This document shows, one piece after another, positions 48,272 through 59,389 of a stretch of 64,000 nucleotides of DNA (its first letter is position 1; every line of letters starts with the position of its first letter). Source of the DNA: Ampelomyces quisqualis (lineage: Eukaryota; Ascomycota; Dothideomycetes; Pleosporales; Phaeosphaeriaceae). Made by a program: the position numbers and the translations under genes. The notes under the pieces were generated by a model. The model had not been told where the DNA came from and did no database searches. It saw only the letters and a list, made by a program, of their open reading frames with translations. The stretch lies in assembly GCA_018398575.1 (NCBI GenBank), contig JAGTXZ010000011.1:62001-126000 (forward strand), given 5' to 3'.

Positions 48272-51136
48272 GCTGGCCTTCTCGCAGACAGGACCTGTCC
48301 TAGAACACTGTGTTTGTAGAATAGGCCCTGCTTTAGGCGTCGAGGGAACTAAAAAGGGGGCGTCTGCTCGGGATTTCGAGATTTCATCCAAAACTTGTCG
48401 CATATATATAGTATCAGAATGAGTAGTTGTCCGTTTACACGGCCTTAGCACCCAGTGGTATGTCGGAGGAACAGTGCTGTGCTTCAGGTAATTGTACATC
48501 TATTTCTAGGTTACTGCTACTCGTGCCACGCAGTACCTCGTTACTACTTGGTAACCGCGAGGCAGTCCGTAGGGCAAGCATGAGGAAAATGCTCTTGGTC
48601 TACCAAAACCTATTGCGAACAGGGTGTATACTACCTAACCGGATCATCAACTACACAAACCTCAATCCTTCACTGTATGGCTCTCTCGGTTTTGTATTCC
48701 ACCATCTCAACAAAACGATGACTGGAAATCAGAGGCAAGTAAGATGGCATCCGTGCATAGCAGCACACTATGCACACACTCTGCTTTAAGCTCCGAGGAC
48801 AGTACTCAAGGGTGTCGCGTCGCCAATTCGAGCAGCTCAAAGCGAGACCGCGGGTTCTTTGATTTCGACATTAGAGCCTACCGCGTTCGTGTGTTCGAAA
48901 AGGGAATCTTCGCATGGCCTGAAAAATACGGCAAAGATAATAGTGGAGATGGCGAGTCCGGGCACAATCCACTTCACAGACAAGCTTGGGTACCAGAAGA
49001 AAGAGAGTTATCATTTCAGAACATCCAATTTTAACAACATCAGATCCTGTAGGAATGCAGAACGATGCGAGGATCCAGTGAAATTCCGTGGCAAGAATTG
49101 GAGGTAGAGGATGACCCTCAGCCTTCGCCCGTCAGCAAATTGCGCGGGGAGCAAAATCATGTACTCCGTATGCCTACTAAGAGATCGATGGTATGTGCTC
49201 ATAGAGGAATACATGTCGCGAAGTCTCAGCAGGCCTCGCCTAGGACATCCAGGAGAAGCTTCCTTCCAGCCAATATCTGGCTGGCATTTGTATACAATCT
49301 CTACCGCAATCGCTGCTCTGGAGGGTTGTGCTGTCTGAAAAACCAAGTGCGACGCAGCTCCCATATCGAGCCCCGAGCCGGTCCTTCCTTTCACTCGATG
49401 CGACCATCAGCTACGAAAACCAAAGACTCGTCAATCGCGGAGAGTTCGAATCAACTGATACTGCAATTGACTGCGGACCGCCAAATTTGAGCGTTTTGGG
49501 TTTCGACGTTGTTCCAAAAGGTAGCATCTCTCGCCCTTCGAGGAAGAATGGTACATGTTGAGAATTACCTCTCAATTGGCTACGATCATTCTCCCGCATC
49601 CTTGAAACCTGAAAACGTGCAGCTTGGCTCTGGATAAGAATTCGGCGGCGGCGATTACAACAGCACGGACGACGTAAAGTACCGGTATTCGCTAGGCACG
49701 ACAAAAGGCTCTCCACCATGCGCCATCTACTCCGATGTTGCGTTGACAATTCACCCTTCTAGCTAGTGTTTCCGTTTGCCAGGAGCGTTATTCGACCATT
49801 ATTCAAAACCCCTTTGATCAAGAACGTTCGGAGTCAAAGCACGTTGAGCCTGCATACAGAACAATAATGGGGTTGCTTGTGCAACGTGTGAGTGATGGTT
49901 CGCCAAACACATATTGCAGGGTAGGATTAATCTGCTGGGTCCAGGAATCTTCGTTCGTGGATGCACAGGAAAGCGATATTTTTAGTGTGACAGCGGCAGC
50001 TACAACTCGCTCACGGCAATCAGATCGGACTCGGTTCTGTATTCAAAGTCACTGACAAATCAGTCCGCGGGTTGGCTTGATCACGCGACCTGCTCTGTGT
50101 CTTCTCCTTTCCTAATTTTCGTTAGGTTTCACCATAACAATTCAATTGTAGCCATCAATGCGTGCGCAAGGGATCGTTCCAAGAGATTGGTTGGAAAGTC
50201 CTTTGCATCCTGAATCGTTGGGACATGTTCTTTTGCCGCGCACTCCTGCAGCTAAAGAAGGACGATCTAGTTAGTGGTGTTGACTATACGCCTCCACGAA
50301 ATGCGATCCCTAACCTGGCGTTGGATTTACTATTTCCCAAAATGCAGTAGACTGTGCAAAATCTCAGACCTCAAACGTACTTTGGGAGCAGCGTCCGGCT
50401 ATCTGGGTTGCGAAAACAATCGCAGGCGACTTTTCTTGGTATCTATTGATTCAGAGTGACAGTGAGAAGGATCTGTTCCTTGCAAGGAACTGTTTAGTAT
50501 CCTTGAACAGACTCAAGTCCTTAAGATCGCCGCTCAAGGCTGCTCTGGTCGCGCATTTGGTGCGCACTGTCCCATCTTTGTCTCTACTCTGCTTCTATAG
50601 GGATTTACCAGGCCGGGCCTGGCGACGAAGGCTCGAAGTATATAAAGAAGTAACGAAAGAGTTCAGGCGAGTGCAGCGTAACGGTGCGATTGGAAGTGTC
50701 GAGCTTGATGCAGATTCTCGCGGCCCTTTGTGCAACCGTAATCCAAAATACAATTCGGATCGATCCTTCGCAAAAGTCTGGATGTACAAGATGATGTGAT
50801 TTAAAGTTAGACCTTGCGCGACGTGAAAGAACGGAAGTGGCGTACGGAGTACCGGTACGGAGTACCGGTACGGAGTACCTACCGGTATGAATAAAGTGGG
50901 GTGTGTCCAAGCGAAGCGAAGAGACGCGCCCTACGAAACAACACCTCAATTCAATATCTGACGTTGATAAGAAGACAATTACCACGCTGCTTTGAATTTG
51001 GTCCGTTTCCAAGCCAAAGTCGGTTCTTTATATTCTTCGAGCTCACAACTCGAAAGTTAGGTATTTGGCTGAAAATTGAACGGAATCCGCAGCCCCCACC
51101 GTTTTTGGCCATCTCGAGGATTGCAGCCATCACATC
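48272..51136. other. gene-poor stretch between FKBP and serine dehydratase
   Basis: 2.9 kb without a gene I can support. Many short overlapping frames, none with clear family motifs. Base composition is intermediate, between the isochore and the genes. Parts around 49.0-50.1 kb may be the relic of a large gene (weakly HET-like wording near 49,867-50,055), but this is not strong enough to annotate. Confidence 0.5.
50844..50887 (+). repeat. 13-bp tandem repeat CGGAGTACCGGTA
   Basis: Two perfect units at 50,845-50,857 and 50,858-50,870 and a partial third ending CTACCGGTA. The unit contains the palindrome TACCGGTA. It lies about 250 bp upstream of the serine dehydratase start, so it could be promoter sequence or a neutral minisatellite. 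Confidence 0.75.
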
Positions 51137-52208
51137 ATGACTACCACAAACGACCAGGAGATTATGCTTGCCAGACCATGGCGTCGTACACCGTTGTTAC
51201 ACTCCACGGTGCTTTCTAAGCATGCAGGATGGTGCGCAATGTTCCCAAAGACCAAACCTACATGTTTCGTGCACTACCTAACACTCATCCAATAGTCAGA
51301 TATATCTCAAGCTTGAGAACCTGCAACCTTCGGGATCTTTCAAGTCAAGAGGCATTGGGAATTTCCTGTTGACCCACATCTCTAAAGCAGCTTCGAAGTC
51401 CAATATCCATTTCTTCACATCCTCCGGCGGGAATGCCGGCCTCGCTTGCGTCACCGCTGCCGTCTCACTCAATGTTCACGCCACTATCGTCGTGCCGATG
51501 AGCACTTCAAATTATATGATCGGCAAGCTCCGTGCCGCAGGCGCTCAGGACGTTGTTCAGTATGGCGATAGCTGGGCGGAGGCGGACAGCCACCTGAGAG
51601 AAGTTGTCATCCCGCAAGCGAAGAGCAGAAATGAAGAGGCTGTCTACGTTCATCCTTTCGACGGTCAAGCAATTTGGGACGGACATGCCACTCTTGTCCC
51701 GGAAGTCCTCGAGGACCTGAACGGTGAAGCGCCAGATGTACTTGTTTGTAGTGTTGGTGGTGGCGGATTATTTTCAGGCATCATGCAAGGTCTCGATACT
51801 GCGAGCGTACAAACTAAAGTCCTGGCTGTTGAGACCGAAGGTGCACATTCTTTGGCGTTGGCGCTGGAAAAATATGAGTTGGCGACCTTGCCGGCAATCA
51901 CGAGCATCGCAACAAGTCTTGGTGCCAGGAGGGTCGCAGCCAAAGCCTTCGAGTACGCAAAGCGAGAGGGCGTCACTAGTGTGGTATTAAAAGACCGAGA
52001 TGCAATCGAGGGATGCGTGGGGTTTGCGGATGACGAGAGAATCATGGTGGAGCCGGCGTGTGGAGTGTCTATCGCAATGTGCTACAACGGAAGATTGAAG
52101 AAATTATTGCCAGGTTTGACGGAAGCCAGTAGGGTAGTGATTGTGGTGTGTGGGGGGAGTAATGTCACGGCGACCATGTTACATGGATGGGTGGAAGACA
52201 TGCAATGA
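51137..52208 (+). CDS. L-serine/L-threonine dehydratase (PLP-dependent)
   Basis: Exons 51,137-51,231 and 51,296-52,208, giving 335 aa; the 64-nt intron has the branch-like CCTAACA and joins HAGC to QIYLKLENLQ. The PLP lysine is Lys48 in GSFKSRG. The phosphate-binding loop SSGGNAG follows at about residue 79 and a second Gly-rich loop, SVGGGG, at about 190. Near the C-terminus CGGSNVT carries the Ser/Cys-side pocket residue. It is a fold-type II enzyme that deaminates serine to pyruvate and threonine to 2-oxobutyrate in the cytosol or mitochondria. Its length matches yeast Cha1 (about 360 aa), with a slightly short N-terminus. The exact choice between serine dehydratase and threonine deaminase activity cannot be made from sequence. 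Confidence 0.93.
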
Positions 52209-52444
52209 TGGGTGGAAAACAGTCAGCTCTTTTCCGCTCATTGGGAGACATGTTTACTCGTTCATGCAGATACCACGAAGCTTCTCGGCTCATAGAAAGA
52301 ATAGAGTCCGTAAAAGGATCAGGGGTCTATGTGTTAAAGTTCTATGACGCACTTCAAAAGTCCGACGCGCTGTGTCTCTCGTGTTCGATGCGGCGACACT
52401 TTAGACGATGGGATACGCAGGCTCTGGCGCCTCTCGTTAACGTC

Positions 52445-52810
52445 CGCAGTATTGCCAGCCTCGATGGCAAGCTCATTGCCCGACACACCCAGCTTGGCGA
52501 TTGGTCCACTGTGCGGTTTCACTTTGGCCCATCCCGGCCCAGCAGCTGGATTCTTGATCCACGAGACGAACCAGTCGTTCTGGAAGTCAGCTAATGCTTG
52601 CTCCTCGGGAGGCATTTTGGACACCGGCGAAGGCCTCGTTACCACCAAAGAAAAAGGGGATCTCAGTGCCGTGAGTTGGCGCGGCAACGAGTAGACCCAC
52701 TACGTTGTTGTAGTTGCCCATGAAACGGTATGTCCAGGTACTCTGCTGCGAGCTGCGCACATCGATTAGGTGGTCGATTGGACAGAAGAATTGCGCATCG
52801 CCATACTGAG
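52445..52810 (-). pseudogene. truncated type-B carboxylesterase/lipase, C-terminal fragment with frameshift
   Basis: The minus strand at 52,810-52,625 reads YGDAQFFCPIDHL, TWTYRFMGNYNN and HGTEIPFFFGG, the C-terminal portion of fungal carboxylesterases (the HGTEIP contains the catalytic-type His region). At about 52,620 the frame shifts by one, and the homology continues in the other frame with PPEEQALADFQNDWFVSW and NPAAGPGW. The N-terminal two thirds, including the nucleophile elbow, are missing. This is a dead fragment, tail-on to the serine dehydratase gene. Confidence 0.7.
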
Positions 52811-52814
52811 TGCC

Positions 52815-53640
52815 GCTCATAGTGCGCATGTACACCCGATGGATCAGAGTCGGCACCCTCGCAATCGACGACTATCTAGTCTTCGTTGCCATGGCTTGTC
52901 TTATCGGAGATCTGGAAATTCAGCACCATATGTGAAATCTAGGACTCGGAGATATGTCGAAAGTCACTCCAAAAGACTTAAAGGGCATAATGCAGATAAT
53001 TATTCCTGGTTCGACGTTGTACGTCACCTCTTTGTGGGTCATCAAGTTTGCTTTTGTGGTTTTTTACAAATTACGAGAGTCTTTGGCGGTAATATATCTT
53101 GTGATTTTCTTGGACAGCATGTTCCAATGCTCTTCACACGATAAGCGTTGGTCAAATGACCCAAACTATCAGTGCAGTCAAAAAGCGTCGGATATCAACC
53201 ATTGGATCACGATCTTCTGTATGCCAAACGCAACCACGCTGTGTCGATGCAATTGCTAAACGTTCTCAAAAAGTCAATTTTTTTACCGACGTGATTCTTA
53301 TCTGTCTATCAATAACCACGATTTCTCGCCTCCAAATGAAGCTGAGAGACAACATTGGCGTCCATGCTGTTTTCGCTATTGGCTTTTTCTTCGTTATTGC
53401 AAGCAGTATGTAGCCTTTATCTACTCCTCATAACCGTTGCATACGGCCCGAAACTGACAGCATCACCAGTCGTCTGGGCCTACTAGTCGAAAAAGAACGA
53501 GACGATGCTGACCTGCACGGTCTCGATGGTCGAATCTGCCACTGCCATATCGCGACCTGCCTACCGGCTCTACTTTCTGTACTCGTCGACACGAATAATA
53601 CTCCAAGGCTAACTCGAAGACATATGGCAAACACTACGAA
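52815..53640 (+). pseudogene. truncated fungal rhodopsin-like (PTH11-related) membrane protein
   Basis: Plus-strand pieces RVGTLAIDDYLVFVAMA, PGSTLYVTSLWVIKFAFVVFY (at 52,995-53,065), YQCSQKASDINHWITIF, FFTDVILICL and KLRDNIGVHAVFAIGFF follow the order of the Fung_rhodopsin family of seven-TM proteins. They are spread over two frames and broken by TGA and frameshifts. The N-terminal helices are missing. A later piece at about 53,510-53,560 (TVSMVESATAI) extends it. Relatives are G-protein-coupled or membrane-sensor-like proteins. This copy cannot be functional. Confidence 0.75.
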
Positions 53641-54313
53641 CTATCTTCCGCACGCCGCAAGACAAAAAATAACCAGTTGATAGCTTCTGACTACGTCTCA
53701 TCGCATGACATTCGGCACAGGAAAAACGGGTCCGGAGACCCGTTGTTTAGAGATGAACCCTCGGTAGGCCGTGGTCACCCGCTAAACATGATTACCGTCA
53801 ATACGCAGAGGACTCAGAAGTACTGAAACTAGCGAAAATTCGAAGAAGTCACGGTTCTAGGGGGGGCGCAAATGCGAAACATGAAGGGATAGCGTAAATG
53901 CAGGATGCATGTATACTAACAATGCAGATTATAAGAAGAATCATCTGAAGGAGTGACTTCAGATGACTCGATTTCTTTATTCACAAGGCAAAGTGAACCC
54001 GAATCCCGAGCTATGCAGTGATTATTCCACCTGTAAGGCGTCAATAATTCACGTAGTCCCCACGGGTGCCTTTAGTCTTTTTGAGGCTCATCCAAGTTCT
54101 TCCCACCAGAGCGGCATCTGAGACTTGCATTAGCAACCTCAATCCTATTGTATCAAGAAACGGCGTGGGTGGTTGAGAGAACTCAGATACTAGGTTCCGG
54201 GGTCCTTAACTTCCTGCACACCCGCGTTTGGCTCCAGAGGCTTCACCAATCACCACTTCCTCATCGAGACAGCAATTGAATAGAGCTGTTGAGGCACGAC
54301 CTACATCCGCAAA
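53641..54313. other. intergenic, two perfect hairpins, no gene
   Basis: AACGGGTC-CGGA-GACCCGTT at 53,725-53,744 and TCATCTGAAG-GAGTGA-CTTCAGATGA at 53,941-53,966 are perfect inverted repeats with short loops. No coding region seen. Confidence 0.6.
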
Positions 54314-55246
54314 ATGTCGAAATATTTCCAGCATATGCTTAGCACACCGTTCAAAAAAGTCGATGCTCAGTTGTCAGCCTGGTGTGAGCGCAAGAAGAAA
54401 CAACACCTCGATCGAATGGAAGTAGCTCAGGAGTGTTGGCGTCTGCAGCACAGCAGTCGTTCGGCGTGTCAAGAAGAGGCAGGCAACATTGGCAACAAGA
54501 ATCACGTTCTTGAACTGCCAGTTGAGCATACCAGAAAGATCTATCCGCACGATAATTCGATGTATCGAGAATCTCGTGCAGTGCGAATAGACCCCATGTC
54601 AAAGAGCCTCAATTCTGGATCGGCAAAGAAGCTCACCTCTCCGCAAATGGCTCATTCAGTCGGACAGCATACCATTCCGATGCGTCTTCAAACCACTTCC
54701 AGCCATGGATATAGTACCGTCGCCTCAGACGATTCTTTGGCCTCGACATTGGAGACTGTGGCAGTGTTGTTCTCGAATCCAACCTCGGGAGCACAGGAGC
54801 GGAATCGTTCTACCACACGACAGCCCGCGCATGAGCCCCAGGGCGCCATCTTGGAGTGGTTATATGTTGTCGAACAAGATCTTGGACATGATGCGCTGGT
54901 CTCCCAAGACCTTGACGGCGGGCCCCCCACTGCCCCAGCGTTCTCAGCCCGAGTCGCAGCGGCAGCCTCACCACTTGGAGTTCTGGTTCTCCCTTGCCCA
55001 GTCACTCATAAGCGCTCGAATCCACCGGCCAATGTTTCAGCAACCTCGAAGGATACAAAAGCGGCACCTGAACTCCAGCGGCACAAAAGTGTGATGGCCG
55101 ACAACCGATTCTCTGCGGAGATGAGTGAAACGCGCAGAAAGCGCACCGTAAGGTTCCGAGAGCCGCTGACCCAGGTGTGGACATTTGGCCGTGAAGACGA
55201 ACCACAGGCTGTTGGTGCTAGTAAAGAGTATGATGGGACTTGGTAG
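54314..55246 (+). CDS. hypothetical protein, 310 aa, with a possible PP1-docking motif
   Basis: Single open frame from ATG 54,314 to TAG 55,246. The start region is basic and amphipathic (SKYFQHMLSTPFKK). The middle is Ser/Thr-rich and probably disordered. A short hydrophobic Ala/Leu stretch follows near residue 215. Near the C-terminus lies KRTVRFREPLTQVWTF (about 274-289), of the type found in many small fungal proteins; RTVRF fits the RVxF-type protein phosphatase 1 docking pattern. No enzyme domain, signal peptide or membrane span is evident. It is probably real because the frame is long and the C-terminus looks conserved in style, but the family is unknown to me. Confidence 0.6.
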   Translation: MSKYFQHMLSTPFKKVDAQLSAWCERKKKQHLDRMEVAQECWRLQHSSRSACQEEAGNIGNKNHVLELPVEHTRKIYPHDNSMYRESRAVRIDPMSKSLNSGSAKKLTSPQMAHSVGQHTIPMRLQTTSSHGYSTVASDDSLASTLETVAVLFSNPTSGAQERNRSTTRQPAHEPQGAILEWLYVVEQDLGHDALVSQDLDGGPPTAPAFSARVAAAASPLGVLVLPCPVTHKRSNPPANVSATSKDTKAAPELQRHKSVMADNRFSAEMSETRRKRTVRFREPLTQVWTFGREDEPQAVGASKEYDGTW

Positions 55247-55772
55247 ACTGAATTGGTAGGAAGGGGGAGTGAAACAGGCGATGTGGAATGACTATTGTGT
55301 ATGGACAAGATAGGGGTGATGAATGGAGCGAGCACTCGAACTTCGTTTATATATTCTCGTCATGTTTCATATGGTTAGCCCGGCCGATAAGGAATGTGTG
55401 GAGTTCCGCTGGCGCAAGTAGAGTCGAGCTGTGGGGAACGAACATTCGAGACGACTAGTGTGCTAGCGCAATGTTTCAAAGCACGGACCGCGTCTTGGCG
55501 CCTTTCTCCTCATCTCACCAGACGGCGCAACGACCGATCATCACTCCTCAGTTGCACCCCTCAGCCTCACGTTACATACCAGCGCCTCCAACCGCCCCCG
55601 ACAACCGTCGCTCCCAAGCCAACCAAGCCTCCGCAGCAGCCCTTTGAGACCCAAGAACCCACTAAATCAGCAGTTGTGGCAACTTTATAGCAATGGCTAT
55701 CTCGACAATGAAAAGAAACAACAGTAGGCAAGTCAGGCCTCTGATGTCGCGCGCAGAGCACGCTCTGACTCT
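55247..55772. promoter_or_regulatory. 5' region of the antizyme gene
   Basis: No separate gene is supported. Upstream frames with other ATGs (for example 55,693 and 55,708) overlap the antizyme 5' end and could act as upstream ORFs or reflect an unresolved first exon. Protein-like sequence (SDVARRARSDS) continues upstream in the antizyme frame but meets a TAG at about 55,724. Confidence 0.45.
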
Positions 55773-56635
55773 ATGCGCAGTAGTAGTAATGATTCCATTC
55801 ACTCCAATGCCTCCTCAGTGAGCAATATCAAGGCCAGCTGCTACTCGGCGGACCGTACGGGCGCCGTCGAGAGCTTCCAGTACACTACCGGGGCTTTCGG
55901 GGCCGGGTGGTGTTCCTGAGGTTAAGTCGGTATGTTGTGCAACCCTCTGACCACAAGTCCCAGCCGACTCAAACGACTAATTTTGACAGGGAATACCATC
56001 CCCTCCACAAAGTCCTGTCAAGCGGGGATTTCGGGGGGTTGCATGGACCATCACGGAGAGCGTGAGAGGCTCTTTTTGCGAAACATTGCGGTCGGTTTTC
56101 CTGGGTGAGGGGAAATCAGATGGCAACTCGCTAGAGATGGGCATGCATTGCGACGACTACGGCGTCAAGGTCGACGGGCCTCCAGCGCGTCTACTGGACT
56201 CTCCGGAGCCGGAGACGCTGGCTTCCGGCGTTGTAACCGACTGGATTGAGATGTGGGATTACGTCGGCGGGATCAGGTTCCGGGGCTTCGTAGCAGACCA
56301 GGGCGACGAAAAGGCCATGTTCGTCTTCTTCGATCAGTCGGTGGTCGCGGGCGATTTGAAGGCTGGGCACGTCTCTCTGTTTACCAGCTTTGTGGGCGCA
56401 TCGTTGCTAACACAAATAATCCAGACTCATGGCCCTCCTCGAACTCTGCGAAGTCGACCACTTCTCCTGCGACCGCCTCGTCGTCTGCATCGACCGTCAC
56501 GCCGAACAATTGGCGCGTGACACAATGGTCAAGGATCTCGGCTGGATAGGCTTTTCGCTTGCCACGCTCGACGACTTTTCAGATGGCGCCGAGTTGACGA
56601 GCGATAAGTGGTTGTTTATGGATATGGAGACTTAG
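55773..56635 (+). CDS. ornithine decarboxylase antizyme, with programmed +1 frameshift
   Basis: ORF1 begins at ATG 55,773 and ends at TGA 55,917-55,919 after GAGWCS. ORF2 continues in the +1 frame as EVKS. Two introns follow: 55,930-55,989 (GTATGT...CAG, branch ACTAAT) and 56,367-56,424, which needs a GC donor (GCACGT) to join DLKAG to LMALLELCEVD. The product is about 247 aa. The C-terminal part carries the antizyme core (FVFFDQS, RLVVCIDR, RDTMVKDLGWIGFSLATLD, WLFMDME). Antizyme binds ODC, blocks it and targets it to the proteasome, and lowers polyamine uptake; polyamines raise frameshifting, closing a feedback loop. The shift window TGG-TGT-TCC-TGA is nearly identical to the site known in animal antizymes. 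Start choice is the weak point. Confidence 0.9.
55908..55919 (+). promoter_or_regulatory. +1 programmed ribosomal frameshift site of antizyme
   Basis: TGG TGT TCC TGA in the zero frame. Slipping one base at TCC-TGA reads GAG GTT AAG TCG, and after the next intron this opens directly into the conserved antizyme domain, with no other splice needed. The arrangement is that of known antizyme mRNAs. Confidence 0.88.
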
Positions 56636-56878
56636 GACTGTCGCTACTGACTGTATTTTGTTGGAGTTGCTTCCTGCGTTTTGGAGTCTTACTGGTTCCC
56701 ATCGTAAACAGGTCATTTCATGTCTGCGCGGAGTTGTGGCCTTGTTTCTGTCCTATACAAATTGGAACTTGTCATGCAGTACGGATATCTTAATAGTCTG
56801 TAGAGGTTTCTTACTCAAATGCCATTTATCGCTTACTCGCTCTCTCCAATCTTACACCGATCATCAGCTGGCTTTACT

Positions 56879-59389
56879 CTATTCATCAACCTCGACCAAA
56901 TCCGCCATGACTGCATCAATATCACCTCCTCCAAACTCGTCCACATCCTCCTCTGTGCGCTCCAACTCGGCCCTACCTTCAAGCGCCCTCATGCGCGGAT
57001 TATCTGTCCCTGAAATGCCTGCACTTTCAATCTTCTTGAGGTGGTCCCTCAAATCCTCCAAGTTCCAACTACTATGGCCTTCCATCTCCTTCCTACTCCA
57101 GGGCTTACTCATATCGCGCAAAAACGCCTTTGCGTTGCCAACAGCTTGGTCGATGGAGAGTTTGGTCGACTTCTGGTCCAGACCTTGTTGGATCCATTTT
57201 GGCAGTTGAGTCAGCTTCTTGTTGAAGCGTTTATCCGCGAGGACCATGATGCCGTAATCATCTTTTCCGCGGATGACGCGACCCAGACACTGTGCTGCGT
57301 GACGCATAGCATCGAAGGATAAGAAATCCGATTCCTTGATGCGGTACGTTTCGCGCAAAAACTCGAGGCGCGCTTTGAGAATGCGAGACTCGGTGTATTG
57401 GTACGGTACGCCCATGCACAGCACCGTCCGGCCGTAGTGATGGTCGAAATCGATTCCTTCGCTGACTTTGCCACGCGCGACGCAAAGCAGGACCGCGCCG
57501 CGGCCGTTGTTGCATGCTGTGCGGAACGTCTCGAGGGCAAGCGCAGTTTCTTGGGCGTCGGGCGTTTCGACGAGAATGAGTTTGTATCTCCATACTGTGT
57601 CGAGGATTTCCATGCCTTGCCACGCCGAGATGATGGACTCCATGTAGAGGTATGACGGGAAGAACACGACGACACCGTCGGGTGTGAGCTTGCAGAATTC
57701 GATTAGGAGCGTGCCGAAGTTTCGCTGGACTTGGAGATCGTTGCGGTGCTCGAACTGAGATGTTATCTGGTTTTGGTCGTTGCCGCGATCGACAATCATG
57801 GGCAGGAATGTTTTCCGTGTGAGGGTCATTGTGAAAGATTCTTGAACAACGGTGTTGAAGTTGAGCATTCGTGGATACATGTCGAGAGGAGAGAGAGTTC
57901 CCGAAGTCACGATGACGGAGTAGAAGCGCTCGAAAACGGGCTTGATTGCGATGGCGGCATCAAGACACGTGAAATGAAGGACTGGATTGGGTACAGTAGC
58001 AGTTGCAGATTCGAAGGGTTCAAGGATGAGCAGGAATCCAGTTTCATACGTGGCAATGAGAGTTGCAAAGGTCGCTATGTCTTGAAGGGGTTGGTAGTCT
58101 TCAATGTTAGTTAGCTCGAGCGTGCGGACGAGGGACGTCAGACGCTCGGCACAGAATCGCAAAGGCTTCTTCTCGATGAATGTCAGTTCGCGCAAATGTT
58201 GGAGGAAGGACGGTGGTGTCTCAGAGATGACATGAAGCACCTTCATTCTGGTCTTGAGGTATTCGATGAAGCGCTTCAGAAAGGCGACAAAATGCTCTGC
58301 TCTCCGGATGTTACCCGGTACCGCTTCGGTGAGGAGGTCATCCGGCAGTGCAGGATTCGCCATGAACGCATCTTCTTGCCGGGCTTCGTCGGCAGTCCGC
58401 AAGCCCTCAACGAGCTTAGCATACTCGCTTTGCAGCTTCTCGGCGTCAGTCGTCTTCATCTCCGTAATCTTGCGGTCGAGGTTGTTAACACCCTTGGTTG
58501 CTTTTCGTAACGAATCCTCGGTGATGTCGATACTGAGAGATTCAATGCAAACGTTATCGATGTTGTGAGCCTCGTCGAAGACTACTATGCAATCCTTGGA
58601 CAGCTCTTTCGAAACACGATCCGCAATTTTTGGATCGAGCAAGTAGTGATAGGAGTAGATGATGACGTTACAGTAAGCCATCATTCGCCGTGCGGTGAAG
58701 TAGGGGCATTGTTTCTGCTGCTCTCCATACTTGAGCAGGCCGTCAAAGGTGAAAACACCAGGAGGTATGAGGTTGTGCGGCTCGAGTAGGTCGAGATTGT
58801 CGTGATAGACACAAAGTTCGACGTCCTCGCCCCGCTCCTTTTTCTCTTTGACAAATCCGGCTGTCAAACTTCTACATCTCGCATCGACTACATTACCACT
58901 TTTCTCGCGCTTTACGCTTGGATGTAGACACAGATTCTTTCGACTCGTCAGTCCGAGGCCGCGGAAATCTTCCTCGTGACCTAGCTGCGAGGTCCGATAC
59001 TTGATCAAATTCTTCAATTCAGCAAGTGCCTTTTCGATTTCTGACATTGTTCTGGAGCAGTAGATGAGCTTTCGCTTTTCTGGATAGTGCTGCTGATAAG
59101 CTACGATCAACGAGAGCAGCTGTGGACGTGTTTAGTCGTGTCGCGCACTCCGGATCAACGCTGCTCCGCTTACCGAGATGGTCTTCCCGGTTCCTGAAGG
59201 CATCTCTAATACACAGTGGCCGCCTAACTTTGGCCATGGCAGACAAGATTAGTGGGTGCGTCGTGACTTGGAGCATGCATCGAGACCTACATCGAGAGTC
59301 TTTTTGAGATCACTCATATATGCAAACTGTTCCGGATAGATGGAAGGGTAAGGAAACAGGACGGGGAGATCCCCGATGTGGAACAGCAT
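56879..59389 (-). CDS. RAD3: XPD/RAD3 DNA helicase, TFIIH subunit
   Basis: Exons 59,389-59,287, 59,223-59,174 and 59,119-56,879; 797 aa, in frame. The start MLFHIGDLPVLFPYP matches the family start. The Walker A lysine in PSGTGKT falls at residue 48, exactly the known position in yeast Rad3 and human XPD. Iron-sulphur cysteines are at 115, 133, 154 and 189, and DEAH is at 233-236. The C-terminal motif QCLGRVIRGKDDYG is the XPD form of motif VI. It is a 5'-3' ATP-dependent helicase of TFIIH, needed for nucleotide excision repair and transcription initiation. The C-terminus is about 20-35 residues longer than in yeast or human, and acidic. It is divergent from LTN1 and convergent with antizyme (243 bp apart). 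Confidence 0.97.

Noticed and set aside
49060..50055. Decayed HET-domain gene
   Set aside because: A few words near 49,867-50,055 resemble a HET C-terminus, but no domain core or consistent frame could be followed.
55693..55800. Alternative antizyme start at ATG 55,693 or 55,708
   Set aside because: That frame stops before the shift site and does not join the conserved ORF1; it would need a 1-base change. Kept only as a possible upstream ORF.
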